NCBI RefSeq assembly: GCF_040643435.1
Contig: NZ_JBEYUH010000005.1
Span: forward strand, 1 to 64,000
Direction of reading: 5' to 3'
From: Rhodococcus sp040643435
Lineage (GTDB): Bacteria; Actinomycetota; Actinomycetes; Mycobacteriales; Mycobacteriaceae
Length of the DNA stretch: 64,000 nucleotides
The notes below the pieces were generated by a model. It was given only the letters and a program-made list of their open reading frames with translations. It was not told the origin of the DNA and did no database searches. The number at the start of each line of letters is the position of its first letter. The stretch's first letter is position 1. The translations under genes and the position numbers were made by a program. Positions 17,495-27,100 of this stretch are shown here, piece after piece.

Positions 17495-18663
17495 CGCTGC
17501 GGTTCGCCGAATCGGAATCCCACGATCGTTCGATCGTCGTCGAACGACTTCACAGTCGCATCGAGAACCTTGAGCAGATCGGCCGGCGACGGCGCTGCGA
17601 AACGCCAGAGCTGTGTCAACGCATCGGCATACTCACCGTTGGACTTGACCGGATCACCCACCCCGTCGGTAGCAAGGACGAGGGTCTCCCCCGGTCGGAA
17701 GGTTTCCACCCATACCGAAGCCATGTGGTGGCCCGGGAGCGGATTCACCGAGTTGTCGATGAGGTCACCGGGCCCGGACTGGAGAGCCGGGCATGTCAGT
17801 TCGATCCACTCGCCACGCGACAACTTGAATGCCGGCGAATCTCCGATCTGGGCGAGAACCACGGTGTTCTCCCCCACCTGGGACGGATTGTCCAGCACAA
17901 TTGCTGCTGTCAGAGTTGTGGATACCTCGGCGGCATCCACTTCTGCGTCAGTCGCCACCGAACGCAGCAAAGTGGCGATGTCCCGGAGAGACACTTCGGC
18001 AGGCGTGCGCGCGGAGACGATTTCCCCGAGAAGCGCCTCGTTTTCGACGATGGTCCTCGAGGCCAAGGCCGACCCGAGATGCGACGACTTCGCATTGCCC
18101 ACTCCGTCCGAGACGGCCAGCGCGAGATAGTTGGTGCCCCGCGAGAAGGCGAAATTGTCCTGGCGCACCTCTGCGAGATAGCGGTGGATATGTCCTCGGG
18201 TCGAAACTGCCCGCAAGTCACCGAGCCGGTCCTCGAGCCAGTCCATGACGGTATCCCGCACGGTTTCGAAGCTGCGCAAGGGTTGTTCGACAACCTTGCT
18301 CGGCATGGGCTTGAGTCGCGCAGGCGCTCCGAACGTGCGGTACGCGTGTTCGACAACCGGGGTGGCCGCTTGCGGAGGAACGGCAGCATCCGGAGTTGCC
18401 ATGGCACTCGGCGCCTCCGCGGGTTGTCCCCACTGGGTTTCGGTGGGAGCAGGCACTACCTGTGGCCGTGCCGGTGCGGGCGGTGGCGGAGGCTGCGTCG
18501 GACGCGGCGGGTACGCGAATGGCTCGGTACCCACAGGACGCTGCGAGTATTCGGATGCGTAGGAGTCTTCCCGGATGGCGGGCTCTCCCTCTTCGAAGGA
18601 CGCCGGATTTATCAGGGCGGACTCGGGCGCATCGTTGTTGCTGTGCTCGGGGAAGTTGCTCAT
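17491..18663 (-). CDS. PP2C-type Ser/Thr phosphatase with proline-rich N-terminus
   Basis: The N-terminal ~100 residues are disordered, with a polyproline run (PPRPTQPPPPPAPARP), then a PP2C domain of about 260 residues. Metal-binding motifs are seen as LAVSDGVGNAKSSHLG, VLAQIGDSPAFKL, VLATDGVGDP and SFDDDRTIVGF. It should dephosphorylate targets of the two adjacent kinases. It overlaps the next kinase by 4 nt and follows the vWA gene by 4 nt, so expression should be stoichiometric. The proline-rich tail may dock partner proteins. No metal-ligand loss was noticed, so catalytic activity is likely. Confidence 0.87.
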   Translation of the reverse strand: MSNFPEHSNNDAPESALINPASFEEGEPAIREDSYASEYSQRPVGTEPFAYPPRPTQPPPPPAPARPQVVPAPTETQWGQPAEAPSAMATPDAAVPPQAATPVVEHAYRTFGAPARLKPMPSKVVEQPLRSFETVRDTVMDWLEDRLGDLRAVSTRGHIHRYLAEVRQDNFAFSRGTNYLALAVSDGVGNAKSSHLGSALASRTIVENEALLGEIVSARTPAEVSLRDIATLLRSVATDAEVDAAEVSTTLTAAIVLDNPSQVGENTVVLAQIGDSPAFKLSRGEWIELTCPALQSGPGDLIDNSVNPLPGHHMASVWVETFRPGETLVLATDGVGDPVKSNGEYADALTQLWRFAAPSPADLLKVLDATVKSFDDDRTIVGFRFGEPQR

Positions 18664-18667
18664 CGCG

Positions 18668-19336
18668 TTATACCGTGTCGACGTCGAGGGCAGTGAAACC
18701 GTCCACCTGAGTGGGGGTCTGCAACTGGAGTCCGCCTTCCTTGGTCATGCTGACCCCGGATTTCACGATCGACTTCGTCAGTGCGGTAGCGAACTCCTGC
18801 AGCGCTACCGCCGGGGACATCGAGGTGTCCTCCTGGATGAACGCACGGAAGTTCGCGATAGCCGAAATGACGTCGCGATCGGCATCGCCGATGCCGAACG
18901 AGACGATGTTCGGACGGTACCGGAAGCTCGGCGACGTGAGCTCGTTGTACTCGACCTCCCAATCGGAGGTCGGCTGTCCATCGGTAAGGAAGAACACCAC
19001 CGGGCGGAACACCTTGTGCCCTTGAGACTTGAGGCGATCCAGATCGAGCTCGATCTGGGACTTCAAGCACCGCATCGCCGCCGCGAAGTTCGTGCCGCCC
19101 TTTGCCGTCAGGACCGGGAGGCCCGCGATCTGGCTCAGGTCCGACAACTCGAGAAGGACTTCCGCTTCGTTACTGAATCCGATGATCGCGAACTGCGTCT
19201 TGTCGGACACGACCGGGTTCATGCCGATCTCGGCATGCAACTCCGGCAACGCCTTGTTCATGGCGTCGATCGCGTCGCCCGACATGGAAGCGGACTCGTC
19301 GCACACCAGATAGAACGGAAGAATGTTCTGGCCCAT
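18668..19336 (-). CDS. TerY-like von Willebrand factor A domain protein
   Basis: The 222-residue protein is a stand-alone vWA domain. The MIDAS motif DESASMSG is at residues 13-20, with the threonine in GGTNFAAAM and the aspartate in FFLTDGQPTS completing metal binding. TerY proteins act as metal-dependent scaffolds in tellurite-resistance-type operons. ATG 19336 is preferred over ATG 19360 because GAGAG lies 6 nt upstream and MGQNILPFYLVCDESASM matches family N-termini; the earlier ATG would overlap the upstream stop. Its place between the phosphatase and the membrane pair suggests it bridges signalling and membrane components. Confidence 0.85.
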   Translation of the reverse strand: MGQNILPFYLVCDESASMSGDAIDAMNKALPELHAEIGMNPVVSDKTQFAIIGFSNEAEVLLELSDLSQIAGLPVLTAKGGTNFAAAMRCLKSQIELDLDRLKSQGHKVFRPVVFFLTDGQPTSDWEVEYNELTSPSFRYRPNIVSFGIGDADRDVISAIANFRAFIQEDTSMSPAVALQEFATALTKSIVKSGVSMTKEGGLQLQTPTQVDGFTALDVDTV

Positions 19337-19356
19337 TTCAGCTCTCTTCGGTCGAA

Positions 19357-19860
19357 TCAATCGGTCGTGAAAAGGAAGACTTCGAGGCGCCCGGTTCCAG
19401 GCGGGAGGGAGCCGTCCCAGAAGTCACGGGTCGTCGTCCCATCGAACAAGGTAGGCGCTGCACAGGGTAACTGTTCCGCGATCCGGACTGCGGATTCGAG
19501 CGCCACTCCGATATCTTTGCCACCGCCGAATATCAGAGCGAGCGCGGCTCGTTCGCCCTGCAGCGCACCGGTCACTTCGTTCAGGCGCTCACACACCAAC
19601 CGCCCTTCGTCCTCGGATCCTGCACCGGATCCGATAAGTGCCCCGGCGTCGTAATCGATCGTGAGGATCTCCGGATCCTGGCGCATGCCGACGATCTTCG
19701 GCAACGGTTCCTCGACGGCCGCGGGATCGGGTATCTCCGGTGCTGTGGCGGAACCCAGCCCCACGATGAACAGCACGATCAACAGATCGGCGAAGATCCA
19801 CCCGGCGAGCGCTTCCGGCCGGAGCAATCCCCGCCCGCGGCGCTCAGACCGTTTCGACAT
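19357..19860 (-). CDS. Single-pass membrane protein, MotB/ZorB-like
   Basis: After a short basic cytoplasmic tail there is one transmembrane helix (about 19-40) with an aspartate near its start, GWIFADLLIVLFIVGLG (Asp25). This matches the layout of MotB, ExbD and ZorB, where an aspartate at the start of the helix carries protons. The remaining ~125 residues would be extracytoplasmic. A pattern with ALESAVRIAEQL and a final RLEVFLF strand loosely resembles an OmpA/MotB peptidoglycan-binding domain. This is inference by pattern, not by search. It overlaps the upstream two-helix gene by 17 nt, which fits a two-component complex. Confidence 0.55.
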   Translation of the reverse strand: MSKRSERRGRGLLRPEALAGWIFADLLIVLFIVGLGSATAPEIPDPAAVEEPLPKIVGMRQDPEILTIDYDAGALIGSGAGSEDEGRLVCERLNEVTGALQGERAALALIFGGGKDIGVALESAVRIAEQLPCAAPTLFDGTTTRDFWDGSLPPGTGRLEVFLFTTD

Positions 19861-21034
19861 GGTCGCCGCTCTGTTCGTGTCCCATGAGCTCGAGTCGCCG
19901 CAGCATCATCTCGACAGCATCGCGCGCCGCGGTGAGATCCGACGCCTGCGCCTGCAACGCACTTTCGTGCCGGAGGAGAGAGCGATCGATCCCCTCCACG
20001 GCAGATCGGAGTTCGAACACTGCTGCCTGCAGTTCGCGGCCGGTGTCGACGCTGCGCCTGTCCATCGTGTCGACGCTGCCTGCAATGGCACTCTGCGATC
20101 TCTCCATCAGCGCGACGCCGGCAACGAGATCGTCGATCGTCGATCTGATCGCGTCGGACGATTGTGCGACGACACGGCCGGTCTCCGACTGCACCTTCGT
20201 GAGCTGATCCTGAAGTTGGTCGGTGAAGTGATCGAGGGTCTTCGCCGCTCGTCGTTGACTCTCGTCGGCGGTCGTCTCCAGGACCTTCGCGGCGTACTCG
20301 ACACCCTGGAGCGAGGATTGCGTGGCGTCGGCAGCGGCGGTCATCGTCGCAGCTGTCGTCTCGAGCGAGGCGGACGTCGCGTTGAGGCGATCGATCCCTT
20401 CCTTCGTTGCGTCGTGAGCTTCGGAAAGCTTCTTGATCGAGCTTCGCACGATCGCTTCGATGGCGCTCGGGTCGGCCGTATGCTGACCACCGATCTCACG
20501 TTGAGCAGCACAAAGGACGCTGATACGGCGCGCTTCGAATGCGACTGCTTCCTCGTCCTCTTTCTTGTCTGCCGCACTACTGACGACCCGCTGCGCGATG
20601 ACGAGAAGGACTGCCACAACGATGACGAGAATCGAGACCAGCGCGACCCACGAAAGTCGATGCCACCCTGTCAGGTAGCCATCGAAGCCCGAGATCCACA
20701 GCCCCAGGAAGGTGTCGTCGGGCCTGATGCCGTCTCCGGTCATGTTCGAGTAGGCCTGCGATGCAGCACGTAGGCTGAACCACGTCCATGCCACCGGCGC
20801 GAAAACCGCTATGGCAGCGAGGGCACCGAGAAGGCTCTCCACGATTCCGAACTTCCGGACACTCGCCGTGGTGGACGCGGGAAATGCCGCCAGCAGGTCG
20901 ATGCCTACCCACTTGTCGGAGTCACCCGACTCGATGTCCTTCGCCAGCAATTCCAGGTCGTCCGCTCGAGGCTTGCAGCGCTCGTCGGCGGCGAGCTCTC
21001 GCAGACCCTTTACACAGGACTCAGACGTAGTCAT
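19844..21034 (-). CDS. Two-helix membrane protein with long coiled coil, MotA/ZorA-like candidate
   Basis: The 396-residue protein has transmembrane helices at about 65-87 and 128-148 joined by a ~40-residue loop, then ~240 residues rich in alanine, serine and heptad patterns (for example SLETTAATMTAAADATQSS), predicted as a long cytoplasmic coiled coil. A membrane channel with a long intracellular tail is the design of ZorA; classical MotA/ExbB has three or four helices, so homology is not proven. An alternative is a methyl-accepting-like or tether protein. The downstream MotB-like gene overlaps it. It follows the DUF4429 gene after a 133-nt gap without a gene. Confidence 0.55.
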   Translation of the reverse strand: MTTSESCVKGLRELAADERCKPRADDLELLAKDIESGDSDKWVGIDLLAAFPASTTASVRKFGIVESLLGALAAIAVFAPVAWTWFSLRAASQAYSNMTGDGIRPDDTFLGLWISGFDGYLTGWHRLSWVALVSILVIVVAVLLVIAQRVVSSAADKKEDEEAVAFEARRISVLCAAQREIGGQHTADPSAIEAIVRSSIKKLSEAHDATKEGIDRLNATSASLETTAATMTAAADATQSSLQGVEYAAKVLETTADESQRRAAKTLDHFTDQLQDQLTKVQSETGRVVAQSSDAIRSTIDDLVAGVALMERSQSAIAGSVDTMDRRSVDTGRELQAAVFELRSAVEGIDRSLLRHESALQAQASDLTAARDAVEMMLRRLELMGHEQSGDHVETV

Positions 21035-21167
21035 TCTCTACCGGTACCGATCACTTTCCGAACTTGATGAACACCCTGCTTGCCCTGTTGATACCGCGGG
21101 CGCGGACCGGCGTTACAAAGCCATCTCGAGGGGTGGGCATTGCATCGGTAAAGCGCGACGACAAGCG

Positions 21168-22388
21168 TCAGACGAGCGGTCTCGCTTCGGGAACCTCGGC
21201 GAGCGGCCGGCCGGAGTTGTCGTCGATCCGCCACAACTGCCAACCGTCGAACGGTCCTTCGTCTCCCAGTCGAAACGTGGTAGTGACCGCACCGGCGGCT
21301 GCATCGGGATCGGCATGCACCGAGCCGAGCAAGGCTCGAACCGGAGCCGAGGTGATCTCCGTTGCTCCTGTCTCCGGATCGAAGATCGCCTTCACGCGGT
21401 GCCCATCGCAATCGAGATGGACGCGGATTCGTTTTCCGCTGAACGCGGTCTTTCGATCTCGGAGTGCCTTGTCTCCTCGGGTTCCACTGCTCCGCTCCGG
21501 TGACTCGGCGGCAGCATCGGTCGAATTCGCGGGACGTGCGAGACCTGCGCGTGTTTCCTGATCATGGCTGGTGGCGGAGTCCCACTTCGTCCATACTCTC
21601 GTCCGCGGGCGCACCTGCGGCTCCGACGTCGGAGCCCGTCGTACCGGCACAGGCTTACCCGGCACAACTTCTCCTCCCCCATCCTCCGATGACGTCTCCA
21701 CGCGCGGGGGCAGCACCTCGGACAGCACGGACTCCCACAAGGCTCCGATGCGCTGACTGTCGAGGTGGCGCAGTGCAGTCGCTCCCACTGCGGTCTGCAA
21801 CGTCTTGATCCCCGCGTTCGCGGGCACCCGCCGTGTCAGCTCTCGAAGTGCGCGGATCCACTCGAGTCGAGTATCGGCGGGCACCGTCGACGTGCCTCCC
21901 GCTGCCACCCACAGTTTTCCGACGGAGTTCCATGTCACGCCGTCCACGACCTGCATGACGTCGGGACTCTCGCCCAGGACGCCGGCCAACTCGGTCTGCG
22001 TGGCAATGCCGTCGAGTTCGTCCAACGCTGCACGCAACTGGTCGTCCGGCGCCACTGCTTCCATCGCGTCCGCCGCAGTGGCGGCCAAGAGCAAATGGAC
22101 CGTGGAGAACCGGTCGTTGCTCGTCAACGAGAACCGGACCGTATCGAACCCCGCAGGATGACGATCACGAGGCGCAGCGCGACCGCTGGAGACCTTGATC
22201 CGCAGTGTGCCGAGGTCGCTCGCGGTGGCAGGCCGGAACTCCGTCCCGATCACCGCCCCACGATGTGCCCGTAGGGTCGGCAGCACCGTGCCGTGTGTCA
22301 GGTCGGCCGGAATGTCTTCACGCAGGATCCACAGGTAGTCGTCGTCGAGAACGATCTGACCGTCGAACCCCTCGAACCACTGGGCCAC
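21168..22388 (-). CDS. DUF4429-like protein with variable linker
   Basis: The N-terminus EGFDGQIVLDDDYLWILRED and a second half-domain with HRGAVIGTEFRPA fit the short PH-like DUF4429 repeat that often starts with a GxxGxV strand. The middle (about 150-260) is helical, and a charged proline- and arginine-rich linker precedes a small beta-rich C-terminal domain (VHLDCDGHRVKAIFDP). GTG 22388 is chosen because it shares one base with the upstream TAG stop (TAGTG); the longer frame only gives arginine-rich shadow sequence. Function is unknown. The coupling to the SF2 helicase suggests an adaptor role, perhaps at the membrane. Confidence 0.65.
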   Translation of the reverse strand: MAQWFEGFDGQIVLDDDYLWILREDIPADLTHGTVLPTLRAHRGAVIGTEFRPATASDLGTLRIKVSSGRAAPRDRHPAGFDTVRFSLTSNDRFSTVHLLLAATAADAMEAVAPDDQLRAALDELDGIATQTELAGVLGESPDVMQVVDGVTWNSVGKLWVAAGGTSTVPADTRLEWIRALRELTRRVPANAGIKTLQTAVGATALRHLDSQRIGALWESVLSEVLPPRVETSSEDGGGEVVPGKPVPVRRAPTSEPQVRPRTRVWTKWDSATSHDQETRAGLARPANSTDAAAESPERSSGTRGDKALRDRKTAFSGKRIRVHLDCDGHRVKAIFDPETGATEITSAPVRALLGSVHADPDAAAGAVTTTFRLGDEGPFDGWQLWRIDDNSGRPLAEVPEARPLV

Positions 22389-24151
22389 TACACGCTCTCC
22401 ATCCGCGCCATGACGTCCGACAACAGCTGACCGGCCACCGTGTCTCCCAGGTGCGCGATCGCGGTCCGCTCGATTCGGCCGACCTGGCTCGACGACAGCC
22501 CTAGCCGCGCACCGATCTCTGCTTGTCTCTTCGGTGGCTGCCCACCAAGCCCATAGCGCATGACCAGTACCGATACCTGACGGGGTTCGAGTATCGACAG
22601 GCACGAAAGTACGGTGTCGAAGTCGTCGACCGAGCCTTTGACTCCCACGTTCAGCAGGATCTCGGAGATCTCCGCATTCTCGGTACCGGCGACAAGCGCT
22701 TCCTCAGGGACTTCCTCCTCGATCAGACGCTGCGCGATCGCAGCGACCTCTTCGACCGAAGCCGAACTCGGGGCAGGTTGTTCGACCACCGGTGCACCGA
22801 ACGCCGCCGGTTCGACCTTGTCGTCGCTCCGGGCAGAATTCATCCACTCCCGAAGAAGGTCGGGGGCGTCCTCTGCAGAAACCGTCACCACCTGAGAGGC
22901 GATGCCGGTGAGCTGCTCGAGAAACGTTCCGTGCGCCCCGTTCGCAGGATCCTCCGAGCTGTTCTCCGCGTACATCACCAGGAACGACGCAGGCCTCCCG
23001 TCGGACTTCGGCCTGATGATCCGACCCATCCGCTGAATCATCTGCCGTCTGCTCTTACTGCTGGCCAGGATGATTCCGACGTCGGCTTCCGGGACGTCCA
23101 CGCCCTCGTCCAGCACCTTCGGTGCCACCAGGGCGGTCAGCGTGCCGTTCTTGAATTCGTTCAGCAGTCGCGTTCGGTCCGATCTGCTGAGGTCGCTCGT
23201 GAAAGGTGCTGCCAGCACGCCTTCCTCCAGCAGTACCTCCGCGGCAGCTCGCGACGACTCGCGTGTCTCCGAGAATGCGAGAGCGCGACCGGTTTCTTTG
23301 AGCACCACGCCCAGGCCGCGCAGCACTTCCCGCTTACCACGGCATTCCGCGAGCAGGGATCGACGTTTCGAGAACGCGTGCAAGTACTTTCGTGCCACCC
23401 ATGTCGATCGATCCGCACCGTCGCCGCCACCGAGCAATTGGACGTCGCGCATGAACTCGCCGAACGGCTCGCCGGCGCATCCGAACTTCTCGATCAGATC
23501 GCCCCGGAGCTTGCGGGCCAGCTCGTCGTACTCCTGGTATTCGACAGCCTCGATCGGATCGAACGGGACCGCAACGAGCATGACGTTCACCGGGGCGAGA
23601 ATGCCGTCGGCGTGCCCGCGTTCGTAGCTACAACCCTCTACGACGGTCCGGAAGTACGGCAGGAGGAACCTTTCCACACCGTCATCCGACCGTTCGAAAG
23701 TGGCAGTGAGACCGATTCTTTCGGGGAATCGATCCGTCAGCAGCTTCGAGAACGTGACGGCACCGTACCGATGCACCTCATCCGCAACCAGCAGCGCGGA
23801 GCCCGACGGTTGCGGCGCGGAGGTGCTGATCGCCGAGTGCACGGTGCTGACCAGAATTCGCTTGCCTTCAAAATTGTCCGAGTGACCGCCGCCCCGCCGA
23901 CCGACGGGGACATCGGGGAGCGTTCGACGGATCGCGCGATGCCATTGCTCGAGCAGTTCGATCCCGGGCACGACGACCAAGACGTCCACGCCACGAGCGA
24001 CGCCGTCGGCGACTGCTGCGATTCCGAGCGTCGTTTTCCCTGTTCCGGTGACAGCCTCGACGACGGCACTACGGTCTGCCCTCGTCCAGGCATCGAAAGC
24101 TTCACGTTGCCAGGCACGTAAAGGTGGTCCGGCCAAAGTGGGTGCCGTCAC
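22388..24151 (-). CDS. SF2 DEVH helicase with C-terminal sigma-region-4-like domain
   Basis: Motif I is AVTGTGKTT (33-41), motif II is VADEVHRY (122-129), motif III-like GLTATFER follows, and the C-terminal RecA domain has VAPKVLDEGVDVPEADV and IQRMGRIIRPK (motif VI). This is the XPB/RadD-like layout. After a linker, residues ~515-570 read EPRQVSVLVMRYGLGGQ and LGLSSSQVGRIERTAIAHL, which closely follow sigma-70 region 4 (helix-turn-helix contacting -35 DNA or regulators). A helicase carrying such a tail is unusual. The GTG start overlaps the stop of the SF1 helicase gene (GTGA). Confidence 0.88.
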   Translation of the reverse strand: MTAPTLAGPPLRAWQREAFDAWTRADRSAVVEAVTGTGKTTLGIAAVADGVARGVDVLVVVPGIELLEQWHRAIRRTLPDVPVGRRGGGHSDNFEGKRILVSTVHSAISTSAPQPSGSALLVADEVHRYGAVTFSKLLTDRFPERIGLTATFERSDDGVERFLLPYFRTVVEGCSYERGHADGILAPVNVMLVAVPFDPIEAVEYQEYDELARKLRGDLIEKFGCAGEPFGEFMRDVQLLGGGDGADRSTWVARKYLHAFSKRRSLLAECRGKREVLRGLGVVLKETGRALAFSETRESSRAAAEVLLEEGVLAAPFTSDLSRSDRTRLLNEFKNGTLTALVAPKVLDEGVDVPEADVGIILASSKSRRQMIQRMGRIIRPKSDGRPASFLVMYAENSSEDPANGAHGTFLEQLTGIASQVVTVSAEDAPDLLREWMNSARSDDKVEPAAFGAPVVEQPAPSSASVEEVAAIAQRLIEEEVPEEALVAGTENAEISEILLNVGVKGSVDDFDTVLSCLSILEPRQVSVLVMRYGLGGQPPKRQAEIGARLGLSSSQVGRIERTAIAHLGDTVAGQLLSDVMARMESV

Positions 24152-27100
24152 CGGTCACCCCGTCCCCACACGGGTCCCGAAGCATCGTCTCGACGCACCA
24201 GTTTCCCGTCTGCTTCCAGATTCGAGATGATCTGCATGACACTCTCGTGATCGAGTCTGCTCAGCTTCTTTGCGCGCTCCACTGACAGGTCCGCGATTGT
24301 TGCAGCGGTGATGAGTATCTCCGCGACCGAGTCGAGACGTGCCGGTGGCAGATCGGCCACCGAGACAGCTCGGGGTATCACAGCCGACCGAGAGGTAGGA
24401 GCACTCTCGTCGTCCGCCACTGTCCGATCTGCCGGTGACGCCAGGGCGTATACGCGCGGGCCGCGTTCCGGCATCCATACCGCGCGCCCCCGAGCGATCA
24501 ACTCCTCCACGACGGCTTCGATGCGGTCCCGCGGCTCGTTCAGCCGGAACTCGAGATCCGCGAGAGACACCGGCCCAGACGAGAGCTGCTCCACGATCCG
24601 CGACGCGAGACTCGGTGGGAGCGATTCGATCGCCGACGCCGGCATGGTCTCCCAGCCGGGAACGACCGCCGTCTGCACAGGCGGTAACACCGAACCCGGC
24701 GAGTCGGCCTGCGAGCCCGCGGCAGGTGGTAGCGGCGACTCGCTGTTCTCGGTCCGTGACGCCACGTCCACGAGGTGATATTCGGTCAGTTTCCCGAACG
24801 CCGTGACCTCTTCGATTCGCCCCTCGAGAAGGAGCTGGTCCAGTCCGGCGTGGACAATCCTCCAGTGCTCCCCTACCTGTTCGGCGATCTTTCCGACTGG
24901 CAGGGGCCCGGAAGCGAGGACCTCCACTATCGACGTCGCGAGATCTGGCGACTCGTCTGTTGTGATCGTCTGCTCCGCGGCAGGTTCGAGGACCGCAACG
25001 TCAGGAGGGCTTTCTTCCAGCGTGGCAGCCGGGATGTCCTCTACTTCTTCCGGAGACGCATCCAGGAGGTGGTATTGCGTCAGCTTTCCGAAAACTGCAA
25101 CTTCACCGACCCGACCGGCGGCAATCAGCCTGTCGAGATCGGCAAGGACCACTTTCCAGTCCTCCCCCAACCGAGCCGCGATCTTGCTGACGGGCAAGGG
25201 GCCCGAAGCCAGCGCTGTCGTAATTGCAGTAGCAAGCGCGATCTGCTCCTGCGGCCCTGTCGGCGGTTCCACTTCCGGCACATCAGGAGCGGGGTCCGCA
25301 AGGATCTCAGGATCGGTGTGAACGGAAGGTGCAGTCGCAGGTGGGGGCACCTCAACGTGAACCGGTTGCGGTTCCGTGATCTTCACGACCGGTTCCGGGG
25401 GAAGGATCGGCTGGTCGAGGACGTCGACGACGTCGTCGACCGGCGAGTCGTCCTCCACGAGTTCTACCGGAGTCCAGGTCTCCTGCACGGCAGTGACGAC
25501 GTCGTTCACTCCGACGACGTGCGGCCTGATACCGCGCCTGTCGAGCTCCTCCCAGAGACCTCTCATCGATCCCACAGGATCGAGGTAGTACTCCGATTCG
25601 CGGATGCGCCAGAACTGCCATCCACAGCGTTGCAGCTCTCGTTCACGTTCGAGGTCGGCGCGCTGCTGTTCGGGACTCGTATGCCAATGATCGCCGTCGC
25701 ACTCGACGGCGAGCTTCCCTGCTGCACCGGTGACCACGAGATCGATCCGTCGGCCGTTCGCCTCCACCTGCGGATTCACGTGGTAACCGCGAGCTACGAT
25801 GTCGAGGAACACGCGCTGCTCGAAGAGGCTGTCGAACGCGTGGTGCCGATCGTCGCGGGTCACGCCCTCGGGCATCGGCTCTGCCGGCGCGGGCGACGTC
25901 GACTGCATGTAGGTGAGCAACGAATGCCGCAGGTCGGTCGAGCGCAGCGATTCGACGGTGCGCGAATGGAACAGCCACATCTGGTCCTGCGCGCGGGACG
26001 CGGCGACATTGAACCGTCGTTGGTACTCGGTCTTCGTCATCGCCATGATGTTCTGTTCCGGCGCGACGACCATCGAGAGGAAGACCACGTGCCGTTCGTC
26101 GCCCTGGAAGTCGGGCGGCGTTCCTACACGCAGTCGTCGCTCTTCCCACTGCTCGGGCGTCAAGCGGTCGAGCAGTTCGTTCGTGATGACGTCGACCTGC
26201 GCTTGCCCCTGCAGAACGACGACACCGAAGGTCTTGCCGTCGTATGCCTCGTCCGACAGGCATTGCTTGATCGTGTCGGCGATGGCGCGTGCTTCGACCC
26301 TGTTGGAGAGCGTCGCGTTCCGTCCGGTGACCACGCCGCCCTCGACATAGGTGGTTCGCAGCGGCGGCAGACGGTCGGCACCGAACTGACGCACCGGCAC
26401 CAATGGCGCATCGGCGTAGAACTGTCCACTGGACCAGTTGATGATCTCGGGCATGCACCGGAAGTGCTCGCGCAGCCGAATCACACTGCCGAACCTCGAG
26501 CGGAGCAACGAGAAGACACTGGAGCGAGGGGTAAAGCTGTCGCGCAGGTACTTCGGGATGTCGGGCAGATATGAGTCGAGTCGGGTGAAGACCCCTTCGA
26601 GCGCACCCGACGAGACATCACTGGGCGCACACTGCTTGTCGTCGCCCACCACGATCACCCGAGGAGCAAGCCACAGCAGGAACAGGCTGCTGATGTCGGC
26701 CTGGCTCGCCTCGTCGACGATGACGACGTCGAACGAGTTCTGTTCGGCGGGAATGGATGCCAGTACCTGTTGCAGAGGCATGACCCATGCCGGGACCGCC
26801 TGCTGCGCCACCTGCATCGCCTCACGCGCACCTGCACGGAAGCGTTCCGCGTACTTGCCGGTTCCCTTTCCGATGCTGGTCACGTGATCGCGGTAGGTTT
26901 GCAGCGCTTGGACCTGGGCCGCCGTCGTTCGCTCGAGGCACGCACTCCATGCGCGTTCCGCGGCCAACTGTGCGGTGAGCTGCGCGATGTCTTTCTCTGT
27001 CGCGTCGAGTTCGTGCTGGAGATGCTGATCGTCGACGGCGTGGGAGTGCTGCTGCACCCAGTCGTATGCCCGACGCCACGCCCATGCCTGCTCGATGTAG

